Shown: in pieces, positions 36,671 to 45,954 of the stretch
Numbering within the stretch: the stretch's first letter is position 1
Layout: each line of letters opens with the position of its first letter
DNA from: Micromonospora sp. WMMD1082
GTDB taxonomy: Bacteria > Actinomycetota > Actinomycetes > Mycobacteriales > Micromonosporaceae
Assembly (NCBI RefSeq): GCF_029626175.1
Contig: NZ_JARUBM010000002.1
Coordinates: 3,861,001-3,925,000, forward strand
Direction of reading: 5' to 3'
Length of the DNA stretch: 64,000 nucleotides
Translations under genes and position numbers: made by a program
The notes under the pieces: generated by a model
Told to the model about the DNA's origin: nothing
Seen by the model: only the letters and a program-made list of their open reading frames with translations
Database searches by the model: none

Positions 36671-36795
36671 CGCCCGGTTGGGCCGTCTGTCCGACACGTC
36701 GATGCCGGGACGACGTAGCCAGAGCGTGAACGGGGTCGGTGTGCGGGCCGTAGTACTGCCGACGGCTGCCGCCGACCGACGCAGAGGAGGGTGCC

Positions 36796-38535
36796 GTGTC
36801 GACCACGACTTCACCGGATACGCCCCACCCGGCCCTCCCCACCGCACAGCCCGTGATGGCCGAACGGGTCGGTGACGGCCTTCTGCTGCGCACCGCCTGG
36901 GACAAGCCGGAGCCGCTGTGGGACTTCCTGCGGCAGCTACCCACGGAGCCGCAGCGGTGCGTCATCCTCGTGACGGGGGCGGCCGGCCTCTCCACCGGCT
37001 TCCCTGATGCGCTGGTCACCGCGCTCGCCGGCCGGCGGGTGCCGGTGCGGTTGGTCATGCTCGGTCCGTTCCCCGCCACGGCCAGCACCATCGACGCCCT
37101 CCGGTACCTGGCCGGGCTGCTCGGCGTACCGGTGACCGCGCCGGTGACTCCGCTGGTGCCTGGGGCCGAGCCGGGACCGCTGTGGCTGACCAGCCGACCG
37201 AACCAGGCTGAGTACTACGAGCCACGCTGGCCGATGGCCACCGTCGCGGAGCCCGAGCCGGCGTACGCCCGGCCGCCAGCCGGCGCCAGCCAGGTCGACC
37301 CGGCGGGCGCCAGCCAGGTCGACGGAGTGGCCGAGCATCCCGCCGTGGCCGGCCCGCCGGCAGCACTCGCACCGCCGGCAGAGCCGGCCCCGGCACCGGT
37401 CGGGACACCGCCCCCGGCCGAGGAACCCGCGTCCCCGGTGGTCCCGCCCTCGCCCGATGCCGTGCCGGTGCCGGAGCGGCTGCATACGCTGCTCGGACGG
37501 CGGGACTGGCCGCACGCCGCCGCGCAGGCTGCCCGTCCGGCGCCGGTCGCGCCTCCGGCGGACCCGGCATCACCGGCAACGCCGCCGCTGGTGACCGGGG
37601 CGCCCACGCCATCGGCTCCACGGGCGGAGACCGCGCCGGTGCCACCGATGGACCCGCCCGACGCCGTGACCCCGGCCGTCCACCCGGATGCGTCGGCACA
37701 CCTTGATCCGCCGGGCCACCCGGACACAACCGGGCCCACTGTTGCGGTGTCCACCGCGACGGCTCCGGGCCGGACGCCGGTCTGGATCGACCATCGTGCC
37801 TGGCGGGAGGAGGATCGCGCGGCGCTGCGGACCACCCTCAACGGCCGGTACGACGCACACTTCCGGGTGGTCACCAAGACGCTGGCGGAAGAGCCGGGCC
37901 TGCGGGTGGCCGGCGCGTCGCCGGATCTGGTCGCCGGACTGGTGGCGCTGCGTGCCTACTGCGCCGATGACCGGGACGAGGTGAACCGGCTACTGCGTAC
38001 CGGTGCCGGCGACGAGCGGGCGGCGGTGCTCGCCCGCGGCGCCGCGTGCGGCCTGCGCTGCCTGCCGACGGTTCTCGGTCCGGTCTTCCGGCCGGGACGG
38101 ATCGACGCCGGGGTCCTGGCCGCGTACCAACCCGGCCGGGTACTCGCCGAGCCCGGGCTGCTCGACGCCTGGATCCCGCCGGCCAGCGTCCCGGACGCGA
38201 CCGTCCAGTTCGTCATCTGGTCGGTCAGCGCGCGTCGGGTCGGGCGCCTCGGCCTGGACGGGCCGGCGGCGGCCCTGTTTCCGCCGGCCAGTCGTTTCAC
38301 CGTGCTCGCCGTCGACCGCCCGGACGATGCCGCTGGCCTGCCGCGGGTGCTGCTCTGCGACGTGACCGGCGGCGCACAGGGCGGACCGGTGGGCGGCCAC
38401 ACCGACCGGGTGCTCAGCCGGATGCGTGCGGCGTCGCGGACGACCACCGACCTCACCCTGTCCGGGGCATACGTGACCGCGGTGCCCGGCCTGGACGACA
38501 CCGGGCATCCGTATCCGGAGAGGGAGAGCCAATGA
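36796..38535 (+). CDS. Unknown protein with Pro-rich centre and possible ART-like C-terminus
   Basis: This 579-aa protein has three parts. Residues 1-150 form an alpha/beta domain ([29 protein letters not shown]), followed by a Pro/Ala-rich linker at about 160-325. The C-terminal domain contains [32 protein letters not shown] and [18 protein letters not shown], then [14 protein letters not shown]. The last blocks recall ADP-ribosyltransferase-like domains, but the usual Glu near the final strand is replaced by Ala, so it may be inactive. GAGGAGG lies 6 bases before GTG 36796. Its stop overlaps the next gene by ATGA, so the two are translationally coupled. It could be an accessory factor or immunity protein for the giant toxin; this is unproven. 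Confidence 0.7.
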   Translation: MSTTTSPDTPHPALPTAQPVMAERVGDGLLLRTAWDKPEPLWDFLRQLPTEPQRCVILVTGAAGLSTGFPDALVTALAGRRVPVRLVMLGPFPATASTIDALRYLAGLLGVPVTAPVTPLVPGAEPGPLWLTSRPNQAEYYEPRWPMATVAEPEPAYARPPAGASQVDPAGASQVDGVAEHPAVAGPPAALAPPAEPAPAPVGTPPPAEEPASPVVPPSPDAVPVPERLHTLLGRRDWPHAAAQAARPAPVAPPADPASPATPPLVTGAPTPSAPRAETAPVPPMDPPDAVTPAVHPDASAHLDPPGHPDTTGPTVAVSTATAPGRTPVWIDHRAWREEDRAALRTTLNGRYDAHFRVVTKTLAEEPGLRVAGASPDLVAGLVALRAYCADDRDEVNRLLRTGAGDERAAVLARGAACGLRCLPTVLGPVFRPGRIDAGVLAAYQPGRVLAEPGLLDAWIPPASVPDATVQFVIWSVSARRVGRLGLDGPAAALFPPASRFTVLAVDRPDDAAGLPRVLLCDVTGGAQGGPVGGHTDRVLSRMRAASRTTTDLTLSGAYVTAVPGLDDTGHPYPERESQ

Positions 38536-41500
38536 GCCATGGCGTGCTGACGGTCTCGCAGTCCGAGCCCGGCTGCCATTCGACGATCTCGGCCGCGATC
38601 AGGGCCGCTGGCCCGAATGGCACGATCGTGGTGCAGCCCGGCCGCTACCGGGAACAGCTGCTGCTCCCCGGCTCGGTGACGCTGGTGGCGGAGGACGGCC
38701 CGGGCACCGTGTTCGTCGAGACCGACGAGGTGGTGGTCTTCGCGGCCGGCGGCGCGAACCTGCTGCGTGGTCTCGTGCTGCGCGGCGGCGGCCACCGGCT
38801 GCCCGCCATCCAGGTGGGCGCGGGCAGCCTGGAACTGACCGACTGCGAGGTGATCGGCTGCGGTGTCGCGGCGGTGCATGCCCGCAGTGGCCGGCTCCGG
38901 CTGCGCGGCGGCGGCGTGACCAACCCTGAGGGTGCCGGAGTGCTGGTCGAGGGGGATTGCCACGTCGAGGCGCTGGACGTGACCATCAGTGACATCGGCA
39001 CCACCGGCATCCTGCTCGCCGGCACCGGTGACCCGACCTTCCGGAACTGCGTGATCGAGGACGTGCGGGGCACCGGCGTGTACTGCGTCGCCGGCAGCCG
39101 AGGTCAGCTGATCGACTGCGAGATCAGCGCGGTGGACGGTCCCGGGCTGGCGGTCGACGGCGGGGCACCGGTGCTGTCGGGTACGACGATCCGGGACACC
39201 GTCGGCGCGGGGATGGTGGTCGTGCACGGCACCCCCACCCTGGACGGATGTGTTGTCCAGGGCACCGGTGGACACGGCGTCGTGGTCACCGGCGGTTCCC
39301 CGGCGTTGCGCGGCTGCCGGGTCACCGCGACGGCCGGCAGTGGCCTGTTCCTGACCGACACCGCCACGGGGAACTTCACCGACTGTGACGTGGCCGGTGG
39401 TGTCAGTGTCGATGGCGCCGCCGAGCCGAGGTTCGGCGGCGGCGTGCTGCACGGCACACCGGACCGGCCGGGCCTGCTGGTCCAGGGTGCCGCCGGCTGT
39501 GTCGCGGACGGGCTCTCGGTCCGCACCGGTCACCAGGGTGTACTCGTCGCCGGTGCGGCACACGCCGACCTGACGGACGTGACGGTGCTGGCGGCCGGGA
39601 CCGGCGCCGAGGTGCGCGACACCGGCCGGCTCACGGTGCTGCGCTGCCGGGTGCAGGACTCGGTCACCGGGCTGCGGACGCTCGGCGGCACCCTGCACGC
39701 CACCGACACGCGGCTCAGCGGCGGCTCCTGTGCCGTCGAGGCGGGCGGCGGCGAGACCATCGTGACCGGCTGCGATATCGCGGATCCGACCACGTCCGGC
39801 GTGCTGGTGGACGCCGGAGCGACCCTCACCCTGCGGGCCACCCGGGTGCACGGCAGCGGCGGCCCGGGCGTCCGGTTCCGCGCCGGCAGCCGGGGAGGCG
39901 TCGCCGGCTGCGAGATCGTCGACAACACCGGCGCCGGGCTGCTGGTCGAGACGACCGAGCCGGTCGAGGTCACCGGCACCACCCAGTCCGGCAACGAGGC
40001 CGGCGCACCGACCATTGTCCCGGCTCCGACCTCGCCGCCGGCGGGGCTCGCGCCGGCGGCCGCCGGCGGCGAGAGCGCCGCACCGCCGCCGGCGGCACCC
40101 GAGGCGGACGCCGCAGCGCTGCTGCTGGCACAGCTCGACGGGATGGTCGGCCTGGCCGGCGTCAAGCAGGAGGTGGCGACGCTGGTGGGGCTGCACCGGG
40201 TGAGCCAGCGGCGCGCGGCGGCCGGGTTGCCGTCGCCGCCGATGTCCCGGCACATGGTCTTCGCCGGTGCGCCCGGTACCGGTAAGACCACCGTGGCCCG
40301 GCTCTACGGCGAAATCCTCGCCGCGCTCGGCGTGCTGCGGCAGGGACAGATCGTGGAGGTGGCTCGGGCTGACCTGGTCGCCGAGCACGTCGGTGGCACC
40401 GCGGTGAAGACCACCGAGAAGTTCACCGAGGCGCTCGGTGGAGTACTCTTCATCGACGAGGCATACGCCCTCGCCCCGGTCGACGGCGGCACCGGCGGCG
40501 GCCACGACTTCGGGCGGGAGGCCGTCGACACGCTGGTCAAGCTGATGGAGGACCACCGCGACGACGTGGTGGTGATCGTCGCAGGCTACTCCCAGCAGAT
40601 GCGTGCCTTCATGACGGCCAACCCCGGGTTGTCGTCCCGGTTCGCCAAGACCATCGAATTCGAGAGTTACTCGGCGACAGAGCTGCGCAGCATTGTCGAG
40701 AACCTGTGCCGCACGCATCACTACTCGCTGGATTACGACACCCGGATCGCGCTGGTCGAGCTGTTCCAGATAATGCCGCGCGGCGCGTCGTTCGGCAACG
40801 CCCGGGTGGCCCGGCAGGTGTTCGAGGAGATGATCGGGCGGCAGGCGTTCCGGCTGGCGCAGCGACCGGACGCCTCCGGGGTCGAGCTCGCCCAGCTGCT
40901 GCCCGAGGATCTCGGCCGACCCGCCGGCTCGGTGGTGGAGACCGTGGTACCGGAGTCGACGGAGGTCGGTCGGTTGCTCGCCCGGCTGGACGGCATGATC
41001 GGGCTGGCCGAGGTGAAACGCGAGGTGTCCGAGCTGATCGACGTGCTGGAGGCGGCACGCGCCCGGGTCGCTGCCGGCCTTCCCGCGCCGCCGGTCTCCC
41101 GGCACCTGGTCTTCGCCGGGCCACCCGGTACCGGCAAGACCACCGTGGCCCGGCTGTACGGCGAGATCCTCGCCGCGCTGGGCGCGCTGCCCAAGGGGCA
41201 GCTGGTCGAGGTGGCCCGCGCCGACCTGGTGGGTGAGTACGTCGGGCACACCGCACAGCGCACCCGGGAGGCGTTCGACCGTGCCCTCGGCGGGGTGCTG
41301 TTCATCGACGAGGCGTACACGCTGTCGTCGTCCGGTAGCCAGCAGGACTTCGGCCGGGAGGCGATCGAGACGCTGATGAAGCTGATGGAGGACCACCGCG
41401 AGGAGATCGTGGTGATCGCGGCCGGCTACGACGAAGAGATGGTCTCGTTTCTCGACGCCAACCCCGGGCTGAGGTCGCGTTTCACCCGCCGGGTCAACTT

Positions 41501-41780
41501 CGCCAACTACGCCCCGGACGAGCTGGTCGCCATCGTCGAGACGCTGGCCCGCACCTCCGGCTACGACTGCGCCGGGCCGACACTGACCGCCCTGCGAGCG
41601 CACTTCGAGGGCGTACCCCGGGGCCGCTCGTTCGGCAACGGTCGGTACGCCCGCACGGTGCTCGACGAGATGATCGTGCGGCAGGCCCGCCGGCTGCGCA
41701 CCACGACGACACCGAGCGTCGACGACATGCGCACCCTGCTACCGGCCGATGTCACTCCGCCCACCTCGGCGGTGCGTTGA
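38532..41780 (+). CDS. Beta-helix protein fused to two CbxX/EccA-type AAA+ ATPases
   Basis: This 1,082-aa protein starts at ATG 38532 inside an ATGA overlap, with GGGAGA upstream. Residues 1 to about 480 are repeated short strands rich in Gly, Val and Cys with units such as [19 protein letters not shown], the pattern of right-handed parallel beta-helices. Two AAA+ modules of the CbxX/CfqX (SpoVK, EccA) class follow. AAA1 has Walker [10 protein letters not shown] (579-587) and [14 protein letters not shown]2 has GPPGTGKTT (863-871) and [11 protein letters not shown]. Sensor and arginine-finger regions ([16 protein letters not shown]) are intact in both. EccA ATPases act in the cytosol on T7SS substrates, so a role in unfolding or delivering the giant protein is plausible. 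The helix could bind it. Confidence 0.88.
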   Translation: MSHGVLTVSQSEPGCHSTISAAIRAAGPNGTIVVQPGRYREQLLLPGSVTLVAEDGPGTVFVETDEVVVFAAGGANLLRGLVLRGGGHRLPAIQVGAGSLELTDCEVIGCGVAAVHARSGRLRLRGGGVTNPEGAGVLVEGDCHVEALDVTISDIGTTGILLAGTGDPTFRNCVIEDVRGTGVYCVAGSRGQLIDCEISAVDGPGLAVDGGAPVLSGTTIRDTVGAGMVVVHGTPTLDGCVVQGTGGHGVVVTGGSPALRGCRVTATAGSGLFLTDTATGNFTDCDVAGGVSVDGAAEPRFGGGVLHGTPDRPGLLVQGAAGCVADGLSVRTGHQGVLVAGAAHADLTDVTVLAAGTGAEVRDTGRLTVLRCRVQDSVTGLRTLGGTLHATDTRLSGGSCAVEAGGGETIVTGCDIADPTTSGVLVDAGATLTLRATRVHGSGGPGVRFRAGSRGGVAGCEIVDNTGAGLLVETTEPVEVTGTTQSGNEAGAPTIVPAPTSPPAGLAPAAAGGESAAPPPAAPEADAAALLLAQLDGMVGLAGVKQEVATLVGLHRVSQRRAAAGLPSPPMSRHMVFAGAPGTGKTTVARLYGEILAALGVLRQGQIVEVARADLVAEHVGGTAVKTTEKFTEALGGVLFIDEAYALAPVDGGTGGGHDFGREAVDTLVKLMEDHRDDVVVIVAGYSQQMRAFMTANPGLSSRFAKTIEFESYSATELRSIVENLCRTHHYSLDYDTRIALVELFQIMPRGASFGNARVARQVFEEMIGRQAFRLAQRPDASGVELAQLLPEDLGRPAGSVVETVVPESTEVGRLLARLDGMIGLAEVKREVSELIDVLEAARARVAAGLPAPPVSRHLVFAGPPGTGKTTVARLYGEILAALGALPKGQLVEVARADLVGEYVGHTAQRTREAFDRALGGVLFIDEAYTLSSSGSQQDFGREAIETLMKLMEDHREEIVVIAAGYDEEMVSFLDANPGLRSRFTRRVNFANYAPDELVAIVETLARTSGYDCAGPTLTALRAHFEGVPRGRSFGNGRYARTVLDEMIVRQARRLRTTTTPSVDDMRTLLPADVTPPTSAVR

Positions 41781-41853
41781 CACTGTGTTGAGCGGGTGGT
41801 GATCGCCGCCGGAGCCAATGGGATGTCCGGAACCTTGCGGAAGGACTCCCATC

Positions 41854-42408
41854 ATGGTGTTCGCCACCTGCCCGCCGGAAGTGGATCGGCGGGTCGCGGA
41901 CGACCCGGCCAGCCGGCTCCGGGGCTTTTTCGACACGCTCGCCAACCCGCTGATGGCCTACCTGCTCCGGTTGACCCTCGGTGAGCATCATCTCGCTGAA
42001 GACCTGTTGCAGGAGACCTTCCTGCGGGCCTGGCGCCGGATCGACGACCTGCCCGCGGATCCGGCCGCAGCCCGGCCGTGGCTGTTCACGGTGGCCCGTC
42101 GGGCGGCGATCGACGTGCTGCGGGCCCGGCGCGCCCGCCCGATGGAGGTCGAGTTGATCGATCCGGGGGTCGGCGTCGGGTCGGTCGACCTCGCCGAGCG
42201 GGTCGTCGACGCGCAGGTCATCCACGCGGCTCTGCCCAAGCTCACCCCGATGCATCGCGAAATGATCATCGAGGTCTACTTCCGGGACCGCGAGCCGGGA
42301 GACATCGCCCGGCAGCTCGACATTCCCGAGGGCACGGTCAAGTCCCGGACGTTCTACGCGGTGCGCCGGCTCGGCCGAGCACTGGGAAGCATCGACGCAG
42401 GCGACTGA
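41854..42408 (+). CDS. ECF-family RNA polymerase sigma factor
   Basis: This 184-aa protein has ECF sigma region 2 (LANPLMAYLLRLTLGEHHL, then DLLQETFLRAWRR for core and -10 recognition). Region 4 follows with the helix-turn-helix IARQLDIPEGTVKSRTFYAV. ATG 41854 is chosen because GGAAGGA lies 8-14 bases upstream; an ATG at 41818 would add twelve unlikely residues. It starts 73 bases after the AAA gene and may be read with it. No anti-sigma gene follows. A similar but distinct ECF gene comes next. Confidence 0.9.
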   Translation: MVFATCPPEVDRRVADDPASRLRGFFDTLANPLMAYLLRLTLGEHHLAEDLLQETFLRAWRRIDDLPADPAAARPWLFTVARRAAIDVLRARRARPMEVELIDPGVGVGSVDLAERVVDAQVIHAALPKLTPMHREMIIEVYFRDREPGDIARQLDIPEGTVKSRTFYAVRRLGRALGSIDAGD

Positions 42409-42534
42409 CTGGATGGCGGGGCTTCCCGGCGGCCACCGTCGCAACCCGCTGTCGATCACACGTCGATGCCGCCGCGGTTGCGTGGGTCCGGTGCCGACAT
42501 CCGATGGTCGGCGTGAGACCCGGAGGTGGTACCG

Positions 42535-43125
42535 GTGACAGCCGGAATCCTGTCCCGCCGTGGCGCGGCCCCGGACGAGGGATTCGTCCAGTTCCTTTTC
42601 GTCGAACACCGTGGCGCGCTGCTGGCGTATGCCCAGGAATTGACCCGGGATCGCATGGCTGCCGAAGACGTGGTCCAGGAGGCCTTCCTCCGGGCCTGGC
42701 GACACGAGCGGAAACTCAGCACCGGCACGGGATCGTTGCGGGGCTGGTTGCTCAAGGTCGTCCGCAACATCGTCTTCGACGCCGCGCGGGCCCGCCGGGC
42801 CCGGCCGCAGGAGGTGGCCGAGCCGCCGTTGGACCTGACGACCGCACCCGACCACGCCGACCTGGTGGTGAACACCATGGTGCTGGCGGACGCACTCGGC
42901 AGTCTCTCCGTCGAATACCGCGAGGTGCTGGAGCGAATGTACCTACACGGCTACTCGGTGGCTGAGACGGCGCGGGCGCTCGGTATTCCGTCCGGAACGG
43001 TCAAGTCGCGATCCCACTACGCCCTGCGGACCCTGCGTGACCTGCACGCTGCGGGCGAGCGACGCGAAAGGGAGGGCCTGGCCGGCCGTGGTGGCGAGAA
43101 CTCGGACCCCACCGGTCAACGGTAG
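42535..43125 (+). CDS. ECF-family RNA polymerase sigma factor (SigL/SigE-like)
   Basis: This 196-aa protein has region 2 (FLFVEHRGALLAYAQEL, DVVQEAFLRAWRHE) and region 4 (VAETARALGIPSGTVKSRSHY) of ECF sigma factors. GTG 42535 is chosen for the GGAGG 8 bases upstream; GTG 42526 overlaps that ribosome site. The Arg/Gly-rich C-terminal tail is non-conserved. Unlike many loci of this class, no zinc-binding anti-sigma gene follows. Instead its 3' end overlaps the convergent peptidase gene by 10 bases. Confidence 0.9.
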   Translation: MTAGILSRRGAAPDEGFVQFLFVEHRGALLAYAQELTRDRMAAEDVVQEAFLRAWRHERKLSTGTGSLRGWLLKVVRNIVFDAARARRARPQEVAEPPLDLTTAPDHADLVVNTMVLADALGSLSVEYREVLERMYLHGYSVAETARALGIPSGTVKSRSHYALRTLRDLHAAGERREREGLAGRGGENSDPTGQR

Positions 43126-44534
43126 TTGGCCAGACAGGCGTCAATGCCCGCGGTGTAGCCGTCCCGGAACGCCGTGACCCGGGCGAACCCGGACGGCACG
43201 CTGCGACCCAGTACGTCGGCCGCCACGAGGCTGTCGACGGCGAGCATCTCGGCCACCGCTTCGTCAAGATCACCGGGCGAGAGTCGCAGTCGCCGTCCCT
43301 GCTCCGCCCTGATGCTCGCCGCCCACGCCCCGGTCAGACACGCCGTACGCTGGGCGGCGACCAGACCGTCGAGCGGCAGACCGGCGGCATGCTGCACCGC
43401 CAGCGCGTACCGCGACGCCACTGCGGCGAACGCGGCGAAATCACCGAGACCACCCTCGTCCATCGACGCACCGATCTCGGCCAGCCCGTCGAGGTCGATA
43501 TGTACGCTGACGCTGGCCGGGCAGTAGGTCACCGGCGTGGTCGTGAGTCCGCCGGGACAGGCCGCCGAGTCCAACCTGAACCGACCGCCGGATGCCGGAC
43601 CGAACGCCTCTCGCAGCGTGGCCGCCAGTGCCGTCAGGTTCTGCTTGTCGTCGACGCGGAGGTCAGCTCCGCCCGCGTCGACGTCGTCCGCCTGGTCGGC
43701 GCCCTGCTGGGTGATCCGTTCCCGGATTTCCGTCTCGTCGATCTCCGCGCACCGCCGTGGGCCGTCGCTGAAGCCGAGTTGGAAGGCGGTCACCCGGTCG
43801 AACGCGGTGCCGTGGGCGCCGACGTCGTCGAAGCTGGTACCCAGGTTGTCGCGGATGAAGAACAGCGTGGACAGCACCTGGTTGAGTCCCGGGCCGGTGG
43901 AGACCTGGAACCGTGGCGAGTCACCCTCGGCGACCCAGCGGAAGAACGCGCCGGTATAGCAGTCGGCCTGCTGTTCCCTGACGATGGTGCTGGCGGCCGG
44001 GGCGTCGCTGAGCCGAAACTGGACGGCGTGGCCGACCTCGTGGGCGAGGACGGTCACCACCGCCAACGGGCCGAAGAGCCGGTCGAGTATCGGCAGCAAC
44101 TCGCCCCGGTCCCAGGCCACGGTGTCCTGCTCGCCTGTGCAGTAGAACGCGTTCGCAGCACCCGCCGTGTCGATGCCGCACACCTGCCCGGTGGGCCGGG
44201 TCGAGTCGTACGAGACGATCCGGTCGACGGGGTCGAACGGTCGTCCGAAGTCCAGGGGTAACCGGTCTTTCCAGTAGATCTGTAGGTCATCGAGAGCGTT
44301 GAGGGCGAGTCGGTCCAGCGGGCCGCCGTCGCTGTTCTCGGCGACGAGCCGGCTGGCCGGTCCGTCCGGCCGCGGTCCCGATGGGCCGGCGGTCACCTCG
44401 ATTCCGGCGACTCGGGTCGGGCTCCATCCGTCGATCCAACTCGGCTCGACGTCCGGCACCTGCTGCGCACAGCCGGTCAGCGCACCGAGGGTGGCCAGGA
44501 GCGCGACAAGTGAGGATCGAATCCACCGTGGCAT
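43116..44534 (-). CDS. Putative neutral zinc metallopeptidase, lipoprotein
   Basis: This 472-aa exported protein has a signal peptide with lipobox (LLATLGALTGC; Cys is the likely lipidated residue). VLAHEVGHAVQF supplies a HExxH zinc site (His165, His169). EQQADCYTGAFFRW provides the downstream Glu/Asp helix, as in the neutral zinc metallopeptidase (YpfJ-like) family. ATG 44534 is chosen because GAGG lies 9 bases upstream and the signal peptide then starts properly; GTG 44549 is the alternative. The C-terminal half is helical and may hold a substrate or regulatory domain. A strong hairpin separates it from the next upstream lipoprotein gene. Confidence 0.8.
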   Translation of the reverse strand: MPRWIRSSLVALLATLGALTGCAQQVPDVEPSWIDGWSPTRVAGIEVTAGPSGPRPDGPASRLVAENSDGGPLDRLALNALDDLQIYWKDRLPLDFGRPFDPVDRIVSYDSTRPTGQVCGIDTAGAANAFYCTGEQDTVAWDRGELLPILDRLFGPLAVVTVLAHEVGHAVQFRLSDAPAASTIVREQQADCYTGAFFRWVAEGDSPRFQVSTGPGLNQVLSTLFFIRDNLGTSFDDVGAHGTAFDRVTAFQLGFSDGPRRCAEIDETEIRERITQQGADQADDVDAGGADLRVDDKQNLTALAATLREAFGPASGGRFRLDSAACPGGLTTTPVTYCPASVSVHIDLDGLAEIGASMDEGGLGDFAAFAAVASRYALAVQHAAGLPLDGLVAAQRTACLTGAWAASIRAEQGRRLRLSPGDLDEAVAEMLAVDSLVAADVLGRSVPSGFARVTAFRDGYTAGIDACLANYR

Positions 44535-44578
44535 TTGTCTTGACCTCACACGTCGACGTGGTGGTGCGGGCGGCTCGG

Positions 44579-44618
44579 CCGGGTCGGGGTGGACCAGCCC
44601 TGGCGCACCCCGACCCGG
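44579..44618 (-). terminator. Terminator hairpin after the lipoprotein gene
   Basis: CCGGGTCGGGGTG (44579-44591) and CACCCCGACCCGG (44606-44618) form a perfect 13-bp stem with a 14-base loop. It begins 5 bases beyond the stop of the minus-strand lipoprotein gene (44624-45571), so it likely ends that transcript or attenuates read-through into the peptidase gene. Confidence 0.75.
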
Positions 44619-44623
44619 CGCGC

Positions 44624-45571
44624 TCACTTCGCCGCCAGCCGCACCGACGCCACCTTGTTGTCGAAGTCGAGCTCGCGCAGGTCGTCCACGTCGCCCGGGG
44701 CGACGGCCAACTCGCCCTGGCAACCCGGCCTGGACCACATCCGAAGCTCACCGTTGGTCTGGAGCGAGGAGTGCACGCCCGCCGCTACGACATCGACACA
44801 GCCGTCGCCAGTGAGACCCTCGGCGAAGCCGCTCTCGGCCCGGTTGGGGTCGGAGAAGAAGGTGACCTGGGTGGCTACCTTCCTCCCTTGCTCCGCCTCG
44901 CCCGAGGGAGGGGTGGCGGTGGCGGGGCTGCCGTCGGGTGCGACACCGGCACGATCGCCGTCCGGCGCGACACCGAACCACTTGCCGTCGCGGCCCTGCC
45001 CGTTGGTGTCACCGGGCCGGGTGTCGCCTGAGAAGCGGTAGACCGGCCAGCCGCCAATGGTCAGCTGGTAGGAGCCGTCTGCTCGCGGTACGACGCCGAG
45101 CAGCCGGCGCGGAATGTCGGGATTGAAGACCTTCGGCTTGCCGTCCTGGCGAACCCGCACGGTGACCGGGGGCCAGACCTCCGCGCACGGGCCGTTGCAG
45201 TTCGACCGCACGTTGGCGTCGTCGTCGTCGAACCGGTACAGGGTCAACCCGGCGCCGTTGACGACGACCGGGTCGAGGGCGCCAGCGTCGGAGACGCGTA
45301 CCTCGACCCACCGTTGGGAGGCTGCCAGCTTGTTCTTGGTGACCCGGCCGCCTCTGGGGAAGGCCCAGTCGCCCGTGCCGGGTTCGGATCTGTTGGCGTG
45401 TGCGGTGCTGGCCACGAGGCTGAACACCTCCTCGCCCTCGATGTCGGGCCGGTTGGTTGCCTCCGACGAGGCCGGCACTGGCTCCGCGTCGCCCCCGGCG
45501 GGACCGCAGGCGGCAGTCGGGGCAGTGAGGGCCGCGAGAGCGACGAGCAGGATGATGCGTCTGCGTGACAT
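44624..45571 (-). CDS. Secreted lipoprotein with COG4315-type repeats
   Basis: This 315-aa protein has a signal peptide ending in the lipobox APTAAC, so it is probably an outer-leaflet lipoprotein. The middle holds two repeats of the secreted lipoprotein repeat family (COG4315, PF03640). Copy 1 is LDPVVVNGAGLTLYRFDDDD with NCNGPCAEVWPPV; copy 2 is YQLTIGGWPVYRFSGD with GKWFGVAPDG. The two Cys of NCNGPC may form a disulphide. The C-terminal 90 residues (FFSDPNRAESGFAEGLTG, MWSRPGCQGELAV) resemble a small beta domain that I cannot name. It is transcribed away from the SARP gene at 45955. Confidence 0.8.
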   Translation of the reverse strand: MSRRRIILLVALAALTAPTAACGPAGGDAEPVPASSEATNRPDIEGEEVFSLVASTAHANRSEPGTGDWAFPRGGRVTKNKLAASQRWVEVRVSDAGALDPVVVNGAGLTLYRFDDDDANVRSNCNGPCAEVWPPVTVRVRQDGKPKVFNPDIPRRLLGVVPRADGSYQLTIGGWPVYRFSGDTRPGDTNGQGRDGKWFGVAPDGDRAGVAPDGSPATATPPSGEAEQGRKVATQVTFFSDPNRAESGFAEGLTGDGCVDVVAAGVHSSLQTNGELRMWSRPGCQGELAVAPGDVDDLRELDFDNKVASVRLAAK

Positions 45572-45954
45572 CAGGTTCTCTCTCTAACGTCTCGGTGGCA
45601 CCGGTACTCCGGACCACGTTTCGAGATCCACACGGCGACTTCCCGCCGCCGGTTCACGGGTGATCCCGGACTCTCCGGCGGCGTGCGCCGGGCCGAGCCG
45701 ACGCCTCCGGCTGCTACCCGTGCTGGCCTGCCCGTCAATCGCCTGTTGATGTGGTGTCGCTCCGGTGTCAACCGAAAGCCGGCACAGTGTGCGGCACGGT
45801 GGGTGGTGCCTGCCCTCGAACGCCGCTGAGAGGCCGGCTGCCTGGGAGACGGGCATCCACTCCACCCGGGCGCGGGCTCGGTGCCCACCAGCAGGGGTGC
45901 GGGTGGCGCAGTCCGGTCAGACTCATCGGGAGGGCGAGCAGTTGGGGGGAGACA
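45572..45954 (+). promoter_or_regulatory. 383-bp divergent intergenic region
   Basis: This region separates the minus-strand lipoprotein gene from the plus-strand SARP gene, so it must carry both promoters. I found no clear -10/-35 or SARP-type direct repeat. A short inverted pair GTTGA/TCAAC is visible around 45746-45773. Open frames here read on into the SARP but lack family support. Confidence 0.4.

Noticed and set aside
37956..41603. A 1,215-codon open frame on the minus strand under the 579-aa and AAA genes
   Set aside because: It is antisense to well-supported genes with recognised motifs. Its translation is rich in Arg, His and Gly with no domain, the usual high-GC shadow.
44040..44261. 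Short plus-strand frames over the metallopeptidase gene
   Set aside because: They are antisense to the HExxH-bearing gene and show no features of their own.
45751..45954. Upstream extension of the SARP-NB-ARC gene by 68 codons
   Set aside because: The extension is Arg/Pro/Gly-rich and unlike SARP N-termini. GTG 45955 has a proper ribosome site and the winged helix starts at once.
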